Source of the DNA: Caballeronia glathei
Lineage (GTDB): Bacteria; Pseudomonadota; Gammaproteobacteria; Burkholderiales; Burkholderiaceae
Length of the DNA: 64,000 nucleotides
Assembly (NCBI RefSeq): GCF_000698595.1
Contig: NZ_JFHC01000032.1
Location: forward strand, 1 to 64,000
Direction: 5' to 3'
Position 1 is the stretch's first letter, and each line of letters starts with the position of its first letter. The notes under the pieces were generated by a model, which saw only the letters and a program-made list of their open reading frames with translations, searched no databases and was not told the origin of the DNA. The translations under genes were made by a program, and so were the position numbers. Of the stretch, positions 35,235 to 44,315 are shown piece after piece.

Positions 35235-35873
35235 TCACGTTGCCGGACGGCGAACGAACGCAAGCATGATGCCGAAGCCGATCATCAGCGTTCCGCTCAC
35301 GCGGTTGAACCACTTGAAGCCCCGGGCGCCGTTCGCAACCGACCCGAGCCGCGCGCCCAGCGCCGCATAAACCGCGATGGCAACGAGTTCGAGCACCAGA
35401 AACGTGACGCCCAGCACGGTAAAGCTCGTCGCATAGGCGGAGCGGTCGACGAATTGCGGGAAGAACGCGGTAAAAACGAGAATCGCCTTCGGATTGCCCG
35501 CCGCCACCAGAAACTCCTGCTTCGCAAGCTTCGCGAGGGGCGTCGGCGCATGCGGCGCGCCGTCGCCGTTTGCGTGCGCGACGAGCGCCGGCCCCGAGCG
35601 GATCAGCTTGATGCCGATCCACACCAGATAAGCCGCGCCGCCGAACTTGATCAGCGTGAAAAGCGTCTGCGAAGCCATCAGGAGCGCGCCGAGCCCGAGT
35701 CCCGCGATCGCGATCATGATCGCGAAGGCGACGAGCCGCCCGGCCGACGCGAGCACCGACGTGCGCACGCCCTCGCGCGCGCCGTTCGACAGCGAGAGCA
35801 CGTTGTTGGGCCCGAAGGCCATGTTGATGGCGAAGCACGCCGGCACGAACAGCGAAAAGGTCTGCAGCGACAT
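35235..35873 (-). CDS. LysE-family amino acid exporter
   Basis: A 212-residue inner-membrane protein with about six hydrophobic helices and the RhtB/LysE start MSLQTFSLFVPACFAINMAFGPNNV. The GPNN motif near residue 25 is typical. It probably exports an amino acid or related compound. The specificity is unknown. The ATG at 35873 has AAGGTG six bases upstream. A GTG at 35882 would add three residues. It stands alone between tRNA-fMet and the porin. Confidence 0.87.
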   Translation of the reverse strand: MSLQTFSLFVPACFAINMAFGPNNVLSLSNGAREGVRTSVLASAGRLVAFAIMIAIAGLGLGALLMASQTLFTLIKFGGAAYLVWIGIKLIRSGPALVAHANGDGAPHAPTPLAKLAKQEFLVAAGNPKAILVFTAFFPQFVDRSAYATSFTVLGVTFLVLELVAIAVYAALGARLGSVANGARGFKWFNRVSGTLMIGFGIMLAFVRRPAT

Positions 35874-35954
35874 CCGCGTCACCTTCGATAGCGCAAAAGA
35901 ATCAAGCCGTTACGCTACCAGATTCGCGTGCGCGTGCCGAGGGCCGGCGCGCGC

Positions 35955-37067
35955 TCAGAAGCGATGCCGGATGCCCATCGCCACCATCAGCTGGTTGTTG
36001 CCGCTCGCCGGGTCGTTGGTGTTGATCACCGCCGGCGCGCCCGACGAGGCCCGCTGATAGATCGACTCCAGATACACGTCGGTGCGCTTCGACAGCAGAT
36101 AGTCCACCTGCACGGCGCCCTGATGCCAGTGCACACCGCTGCCGTTCGTGTAGTTGTACATGCCGGCGAGCGCGATGGCCGGCGTCAGTTGATACGTCGC
36201 GTTGATTTCGTAGTTGTTCAGCGCGATCGACGAAGCCGGGTCGCCGGTATCCGCATTGGTCACGCCGGAGTTGATCGAGCGCGAAAAAGCGCCCGCCACC
36301 GTGAGTTCGCCGATCACGTAGCTCGCGCCGACGCCGAACGTGTTCTGGCGCTGAACGTTCGCGCTGAAGACCGTCCGGTCGGGGCCGGGCAGGTTGAGCG
36401 GCTCGTATGCGCCGCCCGCGGTGTTGCCGCGCCCATTGTTGTGCAGATAGGCGGCGCCCGCGGAGAACGGACCCAGCGAGTAGTTGGCGCCGACGCTCCA
36501 CGCGCGGTTGTTCGCAAACTGCCCCGCCTCATTCGAGAACGCGTACAGGCCGCCGAAACTGAAGCCGGCGTACGTCTCGCTCGTGTATTTGATCGAGTTC
36601 GACGCGAGAAACGAGTTGTTCGCGTTGTCGTTGTCGAAGGGATGCGCGAACGCCGTGCCGCCCGTGCCGCCGGTGAGCGTGAAGGGGGCGAAGTAGTCGT
36701 GGATCGAATCGTACTGATGGCCGAGCGTGATCGTGCCGAGCGTGTCGGTGCCGAGCCCGACGTAGTACGGATGATCGTTGAAGCCCTCGCCCGTCGCGAT
36801 CGAGAAGCCGCGCTCGAGCTTGAAGACCGCCTTCATGCCGCCGCCGAGGTCCTCGGTGCCTTCCAGGCCCCAGAAGCTGCCGTCGATCACGCCCGTCGTG
36901 AACTTGTAGAGCGCGTGATCGGCAACGTTGTTGACATAGGCCAATCCGCCGTCGATTTCGCCGTAAAGCGTTACCGAGCTTTGCGCCGATGCCGCGCCGC
37001 TCGCGAGCGCGAGGGAGCAGGCGCACAAGGCCGTCATGCCATTGCCGTTCCTGAGGCGGTTATGCAT
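35955..37067 (-). CDS. Gram-negative porin, Burkholderia type
   Basis: A 370-residue outer-membrane trimeric porin. A signal peptide ends at SGAASA, followed by QSSVTLYGEIDGGLAYVNN, the typical mature start. The chain alternates beta strands and ends in the aromatic GIRHRF, as needed for BAM assembly. It passes small hydrophilic solutes. The ATG at 37067 has TGGAGAAC upstream. A longer frame runs into the promoter. A Fur-box-like repeat lies 51 bases before the start. Confidence 0.93.
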   Translation of the reverse strand: MHNRLRNGNGMTALCACSLALASGAASAQSSVTLYGEIDGGLAYVNNVADHALYKFTTGVIDGSFWGLEGTEDLGGGMKAVFKLERGFSIATGEGFNDHPYYVGLGTDTLGTITLGHQYDSIHDYFAPFTLTGGTGGTAFAHPFDNDNANNSFLASNSIKYTSETYAGFSFGGLYAFSNEAGQFANNRAWSVGANYSLGPFSAGAAYLHNNGRGNTAGGAYEPLNLPGPDRTVFSANVQRQNTFGVGASYVIGELTVAGAFSRSINSGVTNADTGDPASSIALNNYEINATYQLTPAIALAGMYNYTNGSGVHWHQGAVQVDYLLSKRTDVYLESIYQRASSGAPAVINTNDPASGNNQLMVAMGIRHRF

Positions 37068-37117
37068 GGTTCGTTCTCCAGTTGTTAACAACGTGAATAC
37101 GAGAGACAGGCACCTGT

Positions 37118-37136
37118 AATGATAGTGATTGTCATT
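37118..37136 (-). promoter_or_regulatory. Fur-box-like inverted repeat upstream of the porin
   Basis: A 19-bp palindrome (AATGATAGTGATTGTCATT) has seven of nine pairs matched around a central base and resembles the Fur consensus GATAATGATAATCATTATC. It lies 51 bases before the porin ATG. Confidence 0.45.
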
Positions 37137-37358
37137 TGGAGATAAGCCGCCGGCAACGAGAATCCTTCGCATTTCAACGTTTTCGCGGCTTCGACGCTTC
37201 GCGATTCCCAAATTCGTTGCTTGCACGCATCAGACGCTCGATTCATAGGACGATTGACGCGCAATCGGAGGGGCGAAACGCCCGCTTTTTGCGCGGCCGG
37301 ACGGCTGCGCGGCTCGCGAGTAAGATCACGGCTTTCCCCGACTGGATCAGGCACCGGC

Positions 37359-38105
37359 ATGAACAAACCCATCACGAAGGCAATCGTCACCGGACACACG
37401 CGCGGACTGGGCGCGGCGCTCGCGGAGTACCTTCTGTCGCTCGATATCCCCGTGCTCGCGCTGTCGCGCTCGCGCAACCCGGCGCTCGCCGCGCGGCATG
37501 CGGGCAGGCTCGAAGAAGCGGAGCTGGATCTCGCCGATCTGGCGGGCCTCGAAACGTGGCTCGCCGGCGACGGTCTGCGCCGCTTTGTCGCGGGCGCTCG
37601 GACCGTCTTGCTCGTCAACAACGCCGGCATGCTTCAGCCGGTCGGTCCGATCGAGGGCCAGGACGCGGGCGCGATCGCGCGCGCCGTGAGCGTGAACGTG
37701 GCGGCGCCGCTGATGCTCGCGAGCGCGCTCGCGGCGGCGAGCGGCGAGGCGCAGGACCGGCGCATCGTCCATGTGTCGAGCGGCGCGGCGCGCAACGCGT
37801 ATCCCGGCTGGAGCATCTATTGCGCGACGAAGGCCGCGCTCGATCATCACGCCCGCGCGGTCGCGCTCGACCCGAACCGCGCGCTGCGCATCTGCAGCGT
37901 GGCGCCGGGCGTGATCGATACGGACATGCAGGCCGAGATCCGCGCAACGGGCCTCGACCGCTTTCCGCAGCGCGAACGGTTCGAAGCGCTGAAAAACGAG
38001 GGCCGCCTCGCGACGCCCGACCAGGCGGCGAAAAAGCTCGTGGACTACGCATTGAGCGACGCGTTCGGCACGACGCCTGTCGCGGATGTTCGCGAGCTCG
38101 CCTGA
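37359..38105 (+). CDS. Short-chain dehydrogenase/reductase
   Basis: A 248-residue SDR with the cofactor motif TGHTRGLG (residues about 11-18), the NNAG motif near residue 87, a catalytic serine in HVSSGAARN and the YCATK (YxxxK) pair. It should bind NAD(P)H. The substrate is unknown, although sepiapterin reductase-like members share this shape. The ATG at 37359 gives the usual SDR start. The ribosome binding site is weak. Confidence 0.87.
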   Translation: MNKPITKAIVTGHTRGLGAALAEYLLSLDIPVLALSRSRNPALAARHAGRLEEAELDLADLAGLETWLAGDGLRRFVAGARTVLLVNNAGMLQPVGPIEGQDAGAIARAVSVNVAAPLMLASALAAASGEAQDRRIVHVSSGAARNAYPGWSIYCATKAALDHHARAVALDPNRALRICSVAPGVIDTDMQAEIRATGLDRFPQRERFEALKNEGRLATPDQAAKKLVDYALSDAFGTTPVADVRELA

Positions 38106-38107
38106 AC

Positions 38108-38779
38108 TCAGGCCGGCGCGCCGGCCCGAACAGCCTGAAGCGCCTGGCGCGACAGGACATCGGCGCTCGCGTTCCCGCCGCGCGGAATCCAGTGGAGGCG
38201 GACATCGCCGAGCTCACCGATCAGCCGCCGGGCATGCTCCGCATGCCCGGCGAGCACGGATGAGCCCGTGTCGCTGTCGCGCCGCACGTCGTCGATGACG
38301 ACGCGGCTGTCGCCATAGATCACGAGCCTCGCCGGGCGCACGCGCAACGCGGCTTCGAGCACCGAGATGAGCGCGAGGTACTCGGCCTTGCTGCTGTCGC
38401 CGTGCCCGGCGGCGGCGCTGATTGCCACGACCTCGCCCTCCGGGCTCTGCAGCACGCCGCCGATGCCGATGCGCCCCGGATTCGGCAGCGCCGAGCCGTC
38501 GAACCACGCGAGCCACGCGCCCGGCGGATGGTCATGCCGCCCGGCGGGCGCGCGCGAACGCGACCTGCGCTCCCCGCGCGCGACGAGCGCCGCGTGCGCC
38601 CTCGCTTTTGCCGCCTTGCGCGCGTGCACCAGATCGCCCAGCGACTGGACGCCCGCCGCCTTCTCCAGCGTTTTCACGAGCGCGTCGTGCGCGGATATCG
38701 ACCCGCCCTTCGCGAGGCGCCGGCTGAGCGCGCGCTCCTTCTTGTAGGCGATGGCAAGCAGCTCTTCGAAAGCGATCAT
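38108..38779 (-). CDS. RNase H-like protein with N-terminal extension
   Basis: A 223-residue protein. The C-terminal part (about residues 88-220) is an RNase HI-like fold with the metal residues Asp in WFDGSALPNPG, Glu in SKAEYLALI and Asp in YGDSRVVID, so catalysis is possible. The first 85 residues are helical and very basic (KKERALSRRL, RARGERRSRSR), perhaps nucleic-acid binding. It faces the SDR gene tail to tail with two bases between stops. Confidence 0.83.
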   Translation of the reverse strand: MIAFEELLAIAYKKERALSRRLAKGGSISAHDALVKTLEKAAGVQSLGDLVHARKAAKARAHAALVARGERRSRSRAPAGRHDHPPGAWLAWFDGSALPNPGRIGIGGVLQSPEGEVVAISAAAGHGDSSKAEYLALISVLEAALRVRPARLVIYGDSRVVIDDVRRDSDTGSSVLAGHAEHARRLIGELGDVRLHWIPRGGNASADVLSRQALQAVRAGAPA

Positions 38780-38846
38780 GGGCGCGCGCGTAATGGACGA
38801 ACGCCGAGCTTAGCAAAAAACGGGGCGCGGTCGCGCGCACCGGCTC

Positions 38847-39740
38847 TCACTTCGCCGGTGCCCGCCCGGCGAGCCGCGCACGCGTCTCCTCGACTTTCCG
38901 GCGCGCCTGCTCCGCCGCCGGGGAATCGGGCGCGAGCGACGCCTCGAGCCGCTGCCAGTATCCGAGCGCGGCGCCGAAGTCGCGCCGGTCCTGAGCCGCC
39001 GATCCGGCAAGCGCCAGCGCCTTCGGGTTCGTCGGATCGATGGCGAGCGCCGCGTCGATCTGCTGCTGCGCCGGCCCGGCGAGACTGCCGTCCTGCGCGC
39101 TCGCGAGCGCATCGGCGTAATCGGCGCGCAATTGCGCGTCGCCCGGCGCCAGCGCGACCGCGCGGGCGTAGGCGGCGGCCGCGTCGTCCGGGCGCTCGAG
39201 CACCTGGTAAGAGCGGGCGAGCATCGACCAGCCCGGTGCGTCGTCCGGCTGATCGCGCAGGCGCATCGCGAGCCGCGACACCATCAGTTCGACCGAACCC
39301 GTGGTCATCTCGTGCGGCTCGACGCCGGCGTCATCGAGCATCAGCGCGGCGGGCGCGCCGAGTTGCAGATAGAGTGCGAACGCTCCGGCGGGAATCAGCG
39401 CGATCAGGAGCGCCGCGGTGCCCGCCCGAGTCGCGAGGCTGCGCGCCGTGGCGGCGGCCGACGCCGGCGCTTCAGCCGGCGCCGCCGCGGACTGCGCCGG
39501 CCCCACGTCCTCCAGGAGCCGCGCTTCGATGTCGCGCCGCGTCACGGCATGCAGTTCGGGGGACAGCGTGCCCGCATGAAGCTCGGCATCGGCGCGTGCC
39601 AGCTCGCCCTGATACAGCGTGACGAGCAGCGCACGGCCGCCGGGCGTGCTCCCCTCCTCCGCGCGCCGCATCAGCGGACGAGCCACGCAGAAAAGCGCGC
39701 CGGCGAGCATCGCGCCGGCCGCCAGCCAGAAGCCGATCAT
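38847..39740 (-). CDS. ccmI: Cytochrome c biogenesis protein CcmI
   Basis: A 297-residue protein. Two transmembrane helices (about residues 3-22 and 100-120) flank a cytoplasmic loop with a helix typical of CcmI. A periplasmic TPR region (about 150-280) follows, which holds apocytochrome for haem attachment. It is the last gene of the ccm set, coupled to ccmH by an ATGA overlap. No terminator is visible before the RNase H gene. Confidence 0.92.
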   Translation of the reverse strand: MIGFWLAAGAMLAGALFCVARPLMRRAEEGSTPGGRALLVTLYQGELARADAELHAGTLSPELHAVTRRDIEARLLEDVGPAQSAAAPAEAPASAAATARSLATRAGTAALLIALIPAGAFALYLQLGAPAALMLDDAGVEPHEMTTGSVELMVSRLAMRLRDQPDDAPGWSMLARSYQVLERPDDAAAAYARAVALAPGDAQLRADYADALASAQDGSLAGPAQQQIDAALAIDPTNPKALALAGSAAQDRRDFGAALGYWQRLEASLAPDSPAAEQARRKVEETRARLAGRAPAK

Positions 39741-40219
39741 GGTCCGCAATCCTCCGATGTACGGTTGAGCAGCGCATCGGCGCGGCGGCGCTCGTCGGCG
39801 GAAAGCTGCGGCGGTCGCATCGCGCGGCGGCGCGCCACCACGCGCGCGAGCACGAGCGCACCCGCGCAAAGCAGCAGGAACGGTCCGAGCCAGAGCAGCC
39901 ACGTGAGCGGCTTGAACGGCGGCTTGTACAGGACGAAATCGCCGTAGCGCCGCACCATGTAGTCGCGCACCTGCGCGTCGGTCGCGCCGTTCGCCACCTG
40001 CTCTGCGATCTTGCCGCGCAGATCGGCGGCGAGGTCGGCGCTCGAATCGGCGAGCGCCTCGTTCTGGCACACGAGGCAGCGAAAACTCTGCTCCAGCTCG
40101 CGGATGCGCACGGCGTCGCTCTCCGCCGCCCGCGACGGGCCGCCGTGCAAGGCGCCGCAAAGCACGACGCAGAGCGCCGCGCGAACCGTCCATCGGGTGA
40201 GGTGAAGGCGTGGTTTCAT
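39737..40219 (-). CDS. ccmH: Cytochrome c maturation protein CcmH
   Basis: A 160-residue protein: signal peptide, periplasmic three-helix thiol-reductase domain with the motif RCLVCQNE (the LRCxxCQ family motif), then one transmembrane helix near residue 110. It reduces apocytochrome CxxCH cysteines and acts with CcmF and CcmI. Overlaps of four bases on both sides (with ccmG and ccmI) show translational coupling. Confidence 0.94.
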   Translation of the reverse strand: MKPRLHLTRWTVRAALCVVLCGALHGGPSRAAESDAVRIRELEQSFRCLVCQNEALADSSADLAADLRGKIAEQVANGATDAQVRDYMVRRYGDFVLYKPPFKPLTWLLWLGPFLLLCAGALVLARVVARRRAMRPPQLSADERRRADALLNRTSEDCGP

Positions 40220-40752
40220 CGGACCTGCTCGCTCTGCAGCCTGCGCACGAGCGGCACGATGCGCGTATCGAGCGCCGCCGCGGTGAGCGGCCCCGCGTGC
40301 CGGTAGCGGACCACGCCGTGCTTGTCGATGACGAACGTCTCCGGCACGCCGTAGACGCCATAGTCGATGCCCACCTGCCCGTTGCCGTCGACGATCGACG
40401 CCACGTAAGGATTGCCCGAGCGCGAGATCCATTCGCGCGCGGCGTCCGGTTCGTCCTTGTAGTTGAGCCCGTAGAGCGGCGCGACCCCGCGCCGCGCGAA
40501 CTCGACGAGCAGCGCGTGCTCGTCGCGGCAGGACACGCACCACGACGCCCAGACGTTCAGGAGCCAGACCCGTCCCTTGAGGTCGGCATTCGAGAGGCGC
40601 GGGCCGTCCGGCTGCAGTTGCGGCAGATCGAACGCGGGCGCGGGCTGCCCGATCAGCGCGGACGGCAGGCGCCGCGGGTCGTGCGACAGCGCCGCCGCCA
40701 GAAAGGCGCTCAGCACGGCGAACACGGCGAGCGGCAGGAGAAAGCGCTTCAT
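40216..40752 (-). CDS. ccmG: Thiol:disulfide oxidoreductase CcmG (DsbE)
   Basis: A 178-residue membrane-anchored thioredoxin-like protein. It has an N-terminal helix (residues 4-22) and a periplasmic domain with the active site WCVSC (Cys72, Cys75) and the cis-proline in GVPETFVID. It reduces disulfides in apocytochrome c or CcmH. Four-base overlaps link it to ccmF and ccmH. Confidence 0.95.
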   Translation of the reverse strand: MKRFLLPLAVFAVLSAFLAAALSHDPRRLPSALIGQPAPAFDLPQLQPDGPRLSNADLKGRVWLLNVWASWCVSCRDEHALLVEFARRGVAPLYGLNYKDEPDAAREWISRSGNPYVASIVDGNGQVGIDYGVYGVPETFVIDKHGVVRYRHAGPLTAAALDTRIVPLVRRLQSEQVR

Positions 40753-42845
40753 CGGCTGGCCTCCCCCGCTTCGGAGCCCGTGCCGGCTTCACGCGTGGCC
40801 GTGCCGGGCGCAGGCGCCGCGCCGCGCGGGCTGCGGGGCACGGTCAAAGACACAGACGCAGACGCAGGCGCAGACACAGACACAGGCGCAGGCACGGCCG
40901 CGCGCCGCTTGCGCGGCACGAGCCGGTAGCGGCGGTCGCAGGCGGCAAGCGCGCCGCCCAGCGCCATCAGGAGGCAGCCGGCCCAGATCCAGTTCACGAA
41001 CGGCTTGATATGAACGCGCATCGTCCACGCGTTCCCCGCGCCGACCTGCTCGCCCATCGCGACGTACAGATCGCGGAACACGCCGCGGTCGATCGCGGCT
41101 TCGGTCATCGGTGTCTGCTGCACGATGAAAAGGCGCTTCTCCGGATGCAGCACCGCGACCGTGCGACCGTCGCGGCTCACTTCGACGGTCGCGCGCGCGG
41201 CGCGATAGTTCGGGCCGTCGATCTCGCGGGTGCCGGTGAACCGGAACGCGTAGCCGCCCTCGGTCAGCGACTCGCTCGGTTCGAGGCGCACGTCGCGCTC
41301 GGTCTCGTAGCCCTTCACGAACGTCACGCCGACGATGAACACGCCGATTCCCACATGCGCGAGCAGCATGCCGCAGAAGGCGGACGGCAGGCGCGAGAAG
41401 CGCGCGGCGAGCGGCCCCTGCTGTTGCGCGATGCGCTCCCACAGCGCCACCGCCGACGCGCTCACGCACCACGCGGCAAGCAGGATGCCGAGGCCGACGA
41501 GCGGTTTCCAGCCGCCGACCACCCACGGCAGCGCAAGCGCCGCGACGACGCTCGCCGCGCCCGCCCAGCGCAGCCGCACCGCGAGTTCGGGCAGGCGCGC
41601 GGACTTCCATCGCGCGATCGGGCCGATGCCCATCAGGAACACCGCGGGCGTCATCAGCGGCACGAAGATGCTGTCGAAATACGGCGGCCCGATCGAGATC
41701 TTGCCGAGACCGAGCACGTCGAGAAAGAGCGGGTACAGCGTGCCGAGCAGCACCGAGGCCGTGGCAACCATCAGCAGCACGTTGTTCGACAGCAGCAGCG
41801 ACTCGCGCGAGACGGTGTCGAAGCCCCCGCCGAGCCCGATCTTCGGCGCACGCCAGGCGAACAGCAGCAGCGCGCCTCCCGCCACGATCGAGAGAAACGC
41901 GAGGATGAAGATGCCCCGCGCGGGGTCGGCCGCGAACGAATGAACCGACGTGATCACGCCCGAGCGCACGAGGAACGTGCCGAGCAGGCTCAGCGAGAAC
42001 GTGCAGATCGCGAGCAGCACGGTCCAGCTTCGGAAGGCGCCCCGTTTTTCCGTGACGGCGAGCGAGTGGATCAGCGCCGTGCCGGCGAGCCACGGCATGA
42101 ACGAGGCGTTTTCCACCGGGTCCCAGAACCACCAGCCGCCCCAGCCGAGCTCGTAGTACGCCCAGCCGCTGCCGAGCATGATGCCGAGCGTGAGGAAGAT
42201 CCAGGCGGCCGTCGTCCAGGGACGCGACCAGCGCGCCCACGCGGCGTTCAGCTCGCCCGAGAGGAGCGCCGCGATCGCGAAGGCGAACGCCACCGCGAAA
42301 CCCACGTAGCCCATGTAGAGAATCGGTGGATGCGACACCATGCCCGGGTCCTGCAGCAGCGGATTCAGATCGCGGCCGTCGACGGCGGGCGGCAGAAGCC
42401 GCGCGAACGGATTCGACGTGAACAGCATGAAGAGCAGAAACCCCGCCGCAATCCAGCTCATCACGCCAAGCACGCGCGCGACCATCGCGCGCGGCAGTTG
42501 CCGGCTCAATACCGACACGGCCGCCATCCACAGCGTGAGCAGCAGCGTCCAGAGCAGCAGCGAGCCTTCATGGCCGCCCCAGACGGCCGTTACGCGGTAC
42601 ACGGGCGGCAGCATGGAATTCGAATGGCTCGCCACGTACAGCACCGAGAAATCGTTGCCGAGAAACGACGCGGCGAGACACCCGAACGCGATCGCGACCA
42701 GCACGAACTGCGCGCGCGCGACCGGCCAGGCCACGCGCATCCAGTGGGTCCAGCCGCGCGCCGCGCCGACGATCGGCAGCACGCCGTTCACGAGCGCAAG
42801 CGCGAGCGCGACGATCAGCGCGAAGTGGCCGATTTCCGGGATCAT
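40749..42845 (-). CDS. ccmF: Haem lyase subunit CcmF
   Basis: A 698-residue multi-spanning protein, the core of the System I holocytochrome synthase. The WWD haem-handling motif is WGGWWFWDPVEN (about residue 228), with conserved histidines in nearby loops. The C terminus after about residue 650 is an unusual Ala/Ser/Pro/Val-rich tail, encoded partly by 6-bp repeats (40849-40890), that is not part of the usual family. It is coupled to ccmE and ccmG by ATGA overlaps. Confidence 0.95.
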   Translation of the reverse strand: MIPEIGHFALIVALALALVNGVLPIVGAARGWTHWMRVAWPVARAQFVLVAIAFGCLAASFLGNDFSVLYVASHSNSMLPPVYRVTAVWGGHEGSLLLWTLLLTLWMAAVSVLSRQLPRAMVARVLGVMSWIAAGFLLFMLFTSNPFARLLPPAVDGRDLNPLLQDPGMVSHPPILYMGYVGFAVAFAFAIAALLSGELNAAWARWSRPWTTAAWIFLTLGIMLGSGWAYYELGWGGWWFWDPVENASFMPWLAGTALIHSLAVTEKRGAFRSWTVLLAICTFSLSLLGTFLVRSGVITSVHSFAADPARGIFILAFLSIVAGGALLLFAWRAPKIGLGGGFDTVSRESLLLSNNVLLMVATASVLLGTLYPLFLDVLGLGKISIGPPYFDSIFVPLMTPAVFLMGIGPIARWKSARLPELAVRLRWAGAASVVAALALPWVVGGWKPLVGLGILLAAWCVSASAVALWERIAQQQGPLAARFSRLPSAFCGMLLAHVGIGVFIVGVTFVKGYETERDVRLEPSESLTEGGYAFRFTGTREIDGPNYRAARATVEVSRDGRTVAVLHPEKRLFIVQQTPMTEAAIDRGVFRDLYVAMGEQVGAGNAWTMRVHIKPFVNWIWAGCLLMALGGALAACDRRYRLVPRKRRAAVPAPVSVSAPASASVSLTVPRSPRGAAPAPGTATREAGTGSEAGEASR
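40849..40890. repeat. Hexanucleotide repeat in the ccmF 3' end
   Basis: Seven tandem 6-bp units of the form GRCRCA (GACACA, GACGCA, GGCGCA variants) lie within the ccmF coding sequence. They encode alternating Ala/Ser with Pro/Val on the minus strand. Confidence 0.85.
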
Positions 42846-43309
42846 CGCCGCGCCTCCGCCGACGCCCCGCCCGACACCCGCAGGGTCGAGCGCGCCCTGT
42901 TGACGGCATCGGCGGCATCGGGCGGCATGTAGTTCTCGTCGTGCTTCGCGAGCACCTGATCGGCCACGAACGTGCCGTCCGGCATCAGCGTGCCCTGCGC
43001 GACCACGCCCTTGCCCTCGCGAAAGAGATCGGGCAGGACGCCGCGATAGACGACCGGAATGGCCCGCGCCGTATCGGTGACGCTGAAGCGCACCGTCAGC
43101 CCGTGTTCGTCGCGCGAGAGCGAGCCCTTCTCAACCAGGCCGCCGACGCGCAGCCGCGTGCCGCTCGCCACGTGTCCTTCGACGATCTGCGTCGGGCTCA
43201 CGAAGAACATCACGTTCGACTGGAAGGCGTTCAGCACGAGCGCCGACGCCGCGCCGAGCGCCGCCAGTGCGCCCGCGATCCAGGCGAGCCGCCGCGCCCT
43301 AGGTTTCAC
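42842..43309 (-). CDS. ccmE: Periplasmic haem chaperone CcmE
   Basis: A 155-residue membrane-anchored chaperone with one helix (about residues 10-28) and an OB-fold domain. The covalent haem-binding histidine is in LAKHDENYMPP, and the tyrosine that follows is also conserved. The start is a GTG at 43309, inside the end of ccmD (11-base overlap). A longer open frame upstream duplicates ccmD in another frame and is not used. Confidence 0.94.
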   Translation of the reverse strand: MKPRARRLAWIAGALAALGAASALVLNAFQSNVMFFVSPTQIVEGHVASGTRLRVGGLVEKGSLSRDEHGLTVRFSVTDTARAIPVVYRGVLPDLFREGKGVVAQGTLMPDGTFVADQVLAKHDENYMPPDAADAVNRARSTLRVSGGASAEARR

Positions 43310-43511
43310 GGCTGCGTTCCTCGAACTCGCGGCTCGCCACGAGCCGCACCGGAGCCCGCGCGCGGGCCGCGTCCGGTGCCCGGTCCGGCGTACTGCGCGC
43401 CCTTCTGCCCGCGGCCCGCACGAGCAGCACCTCGATCGCGAGCAACAGGAACGCCACGCCGAACGACACCCAGACGAACGGACCATAGCCCCAGCCTGCC
43501 CATGTGTTCAT
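43299..43511 (-). CDS. ccmD: Haem exporter accessory protein CcmD
   Basis: A 70-residue protein with one transmembrane helix (YGPFVWVSFGVAFLLLAIEVL, about residues 9-29) and a basic cytoplasmic tail. CcmD stabilises CcmC-CcmE and helps release holo-CcmE. The ATG at 43511 overlaps the ccmC stop by four bases. The tail is longer than the usual 50-60 residues and rich in Arg and Ala. Confidence 0.88.
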   Translation of the reverse strand: MNTWAGWGYGPFVWVSFGVAFLLLAIEVLLVRAAGRRARSTPDRAPDAARARAPVRLVASREFEERSRET

Positions 43512-44266
43512 CGCGCGAGTCCTCCCGAATGTTGCGGCGGCGCCGGCACGGCGGCCGCCCGCGTGCGGATGATCACGCGCACGCGGGCGAGCACGATCGC
43601 AATCGCGTAGCACCACAGCGCGAGCGTCATCACGACGATGCCGTACGCCATCGACGGCGCCATCGACACGCCGCTGCCGAAGCTGAACGACGCGCCCTGA
43701 TGCAGCGTGTACCACCACTGCACCGAGAAGTAGATGACCGGAATGTTCACCACGCCCGCGAGGACGAGCACCGCGCACGCGCGATCGGCGCGCTGCACGT
43801 CGTCGATGGCGGCATGCAGCGCGATGAAGCCCAGATAGAGGAAGAGCAGGATCAGCTCCGACGTGAGGCGCGCGTCCCAGACCCACCACGCGCCCCACGT
43901 CGGGCGGCCCCAGAGCGAGCCCGTGAAGAGCGCGATGAACGTGAAGAGCGCGCCGGTGGGCGCGAGCGCGAGCGCCATCATCGCCGGCAGCCGGGCGTTG
44001 AAGATCAGGCCGAGCGCCGCGTAACCCGCCATGACGACATAGACCAGCATCGACATCCACGCGGCCGGCACGTGGATGAACATGATGCGGTAGACCTCGC
44101 CCTGCACGGCATCTGCGGGCGCCGCGACAAGGCCGATATAGAGGCCGCACGGCGCGAGCACGAGGGCCGCGAGCGCGAAGCCCCGGATCAGGCGGGGCGC
44201 GAGCGCGTCGAACGTTTTCGGCGACGCGTAGCGAAACCAGTTCAGTCGTGCGGCGTGATCGTCCAT
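43508..44266 (-). CDS. ccmC: Haem transporter CcmC
   Basis: A 252-residue protein with six helices that loads haem onto CcmE. The WWD-type motif WGAWWVWDARLTS is near residue 127, with flanking histidines (FIHVPAAW and WYTLHQG). The ATG at 44266 has AGGAGAC upstream. The frame to 44311 adds 15 unlikely residues. It lies 49 bases after ccmB, the largest gap inside the ccm group. Confidence 0.95.
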   Translation of the reverse strand: MDDHAARLNWFRYASPKTFDALAPRLIRGFALAALVLAPCGLYIGLVAAPADAVQGEVYRIMFIHVPAAWMSMLVYVVMAGYAALGLIFNARLPAMMALALAPTGALFTFIALFTGSLWGRPTWGAWWVWDARLTSELILLFLYLGFIALHAAIDDVQRADRACAVLVLAGVVNIPVIYFSVQWWYTLHQGASFSFGSGVSMAPSMAYGIVVMTLALWCYAIAIVLARVRVIIRTRAAAVPAPPQHSGGLAR

Positions 44267-44315
44267 GTGTCTCCTGCATTCCTTGGTTCTTGCCTGCGAG
44301 GCGCCGCTCATCCCC

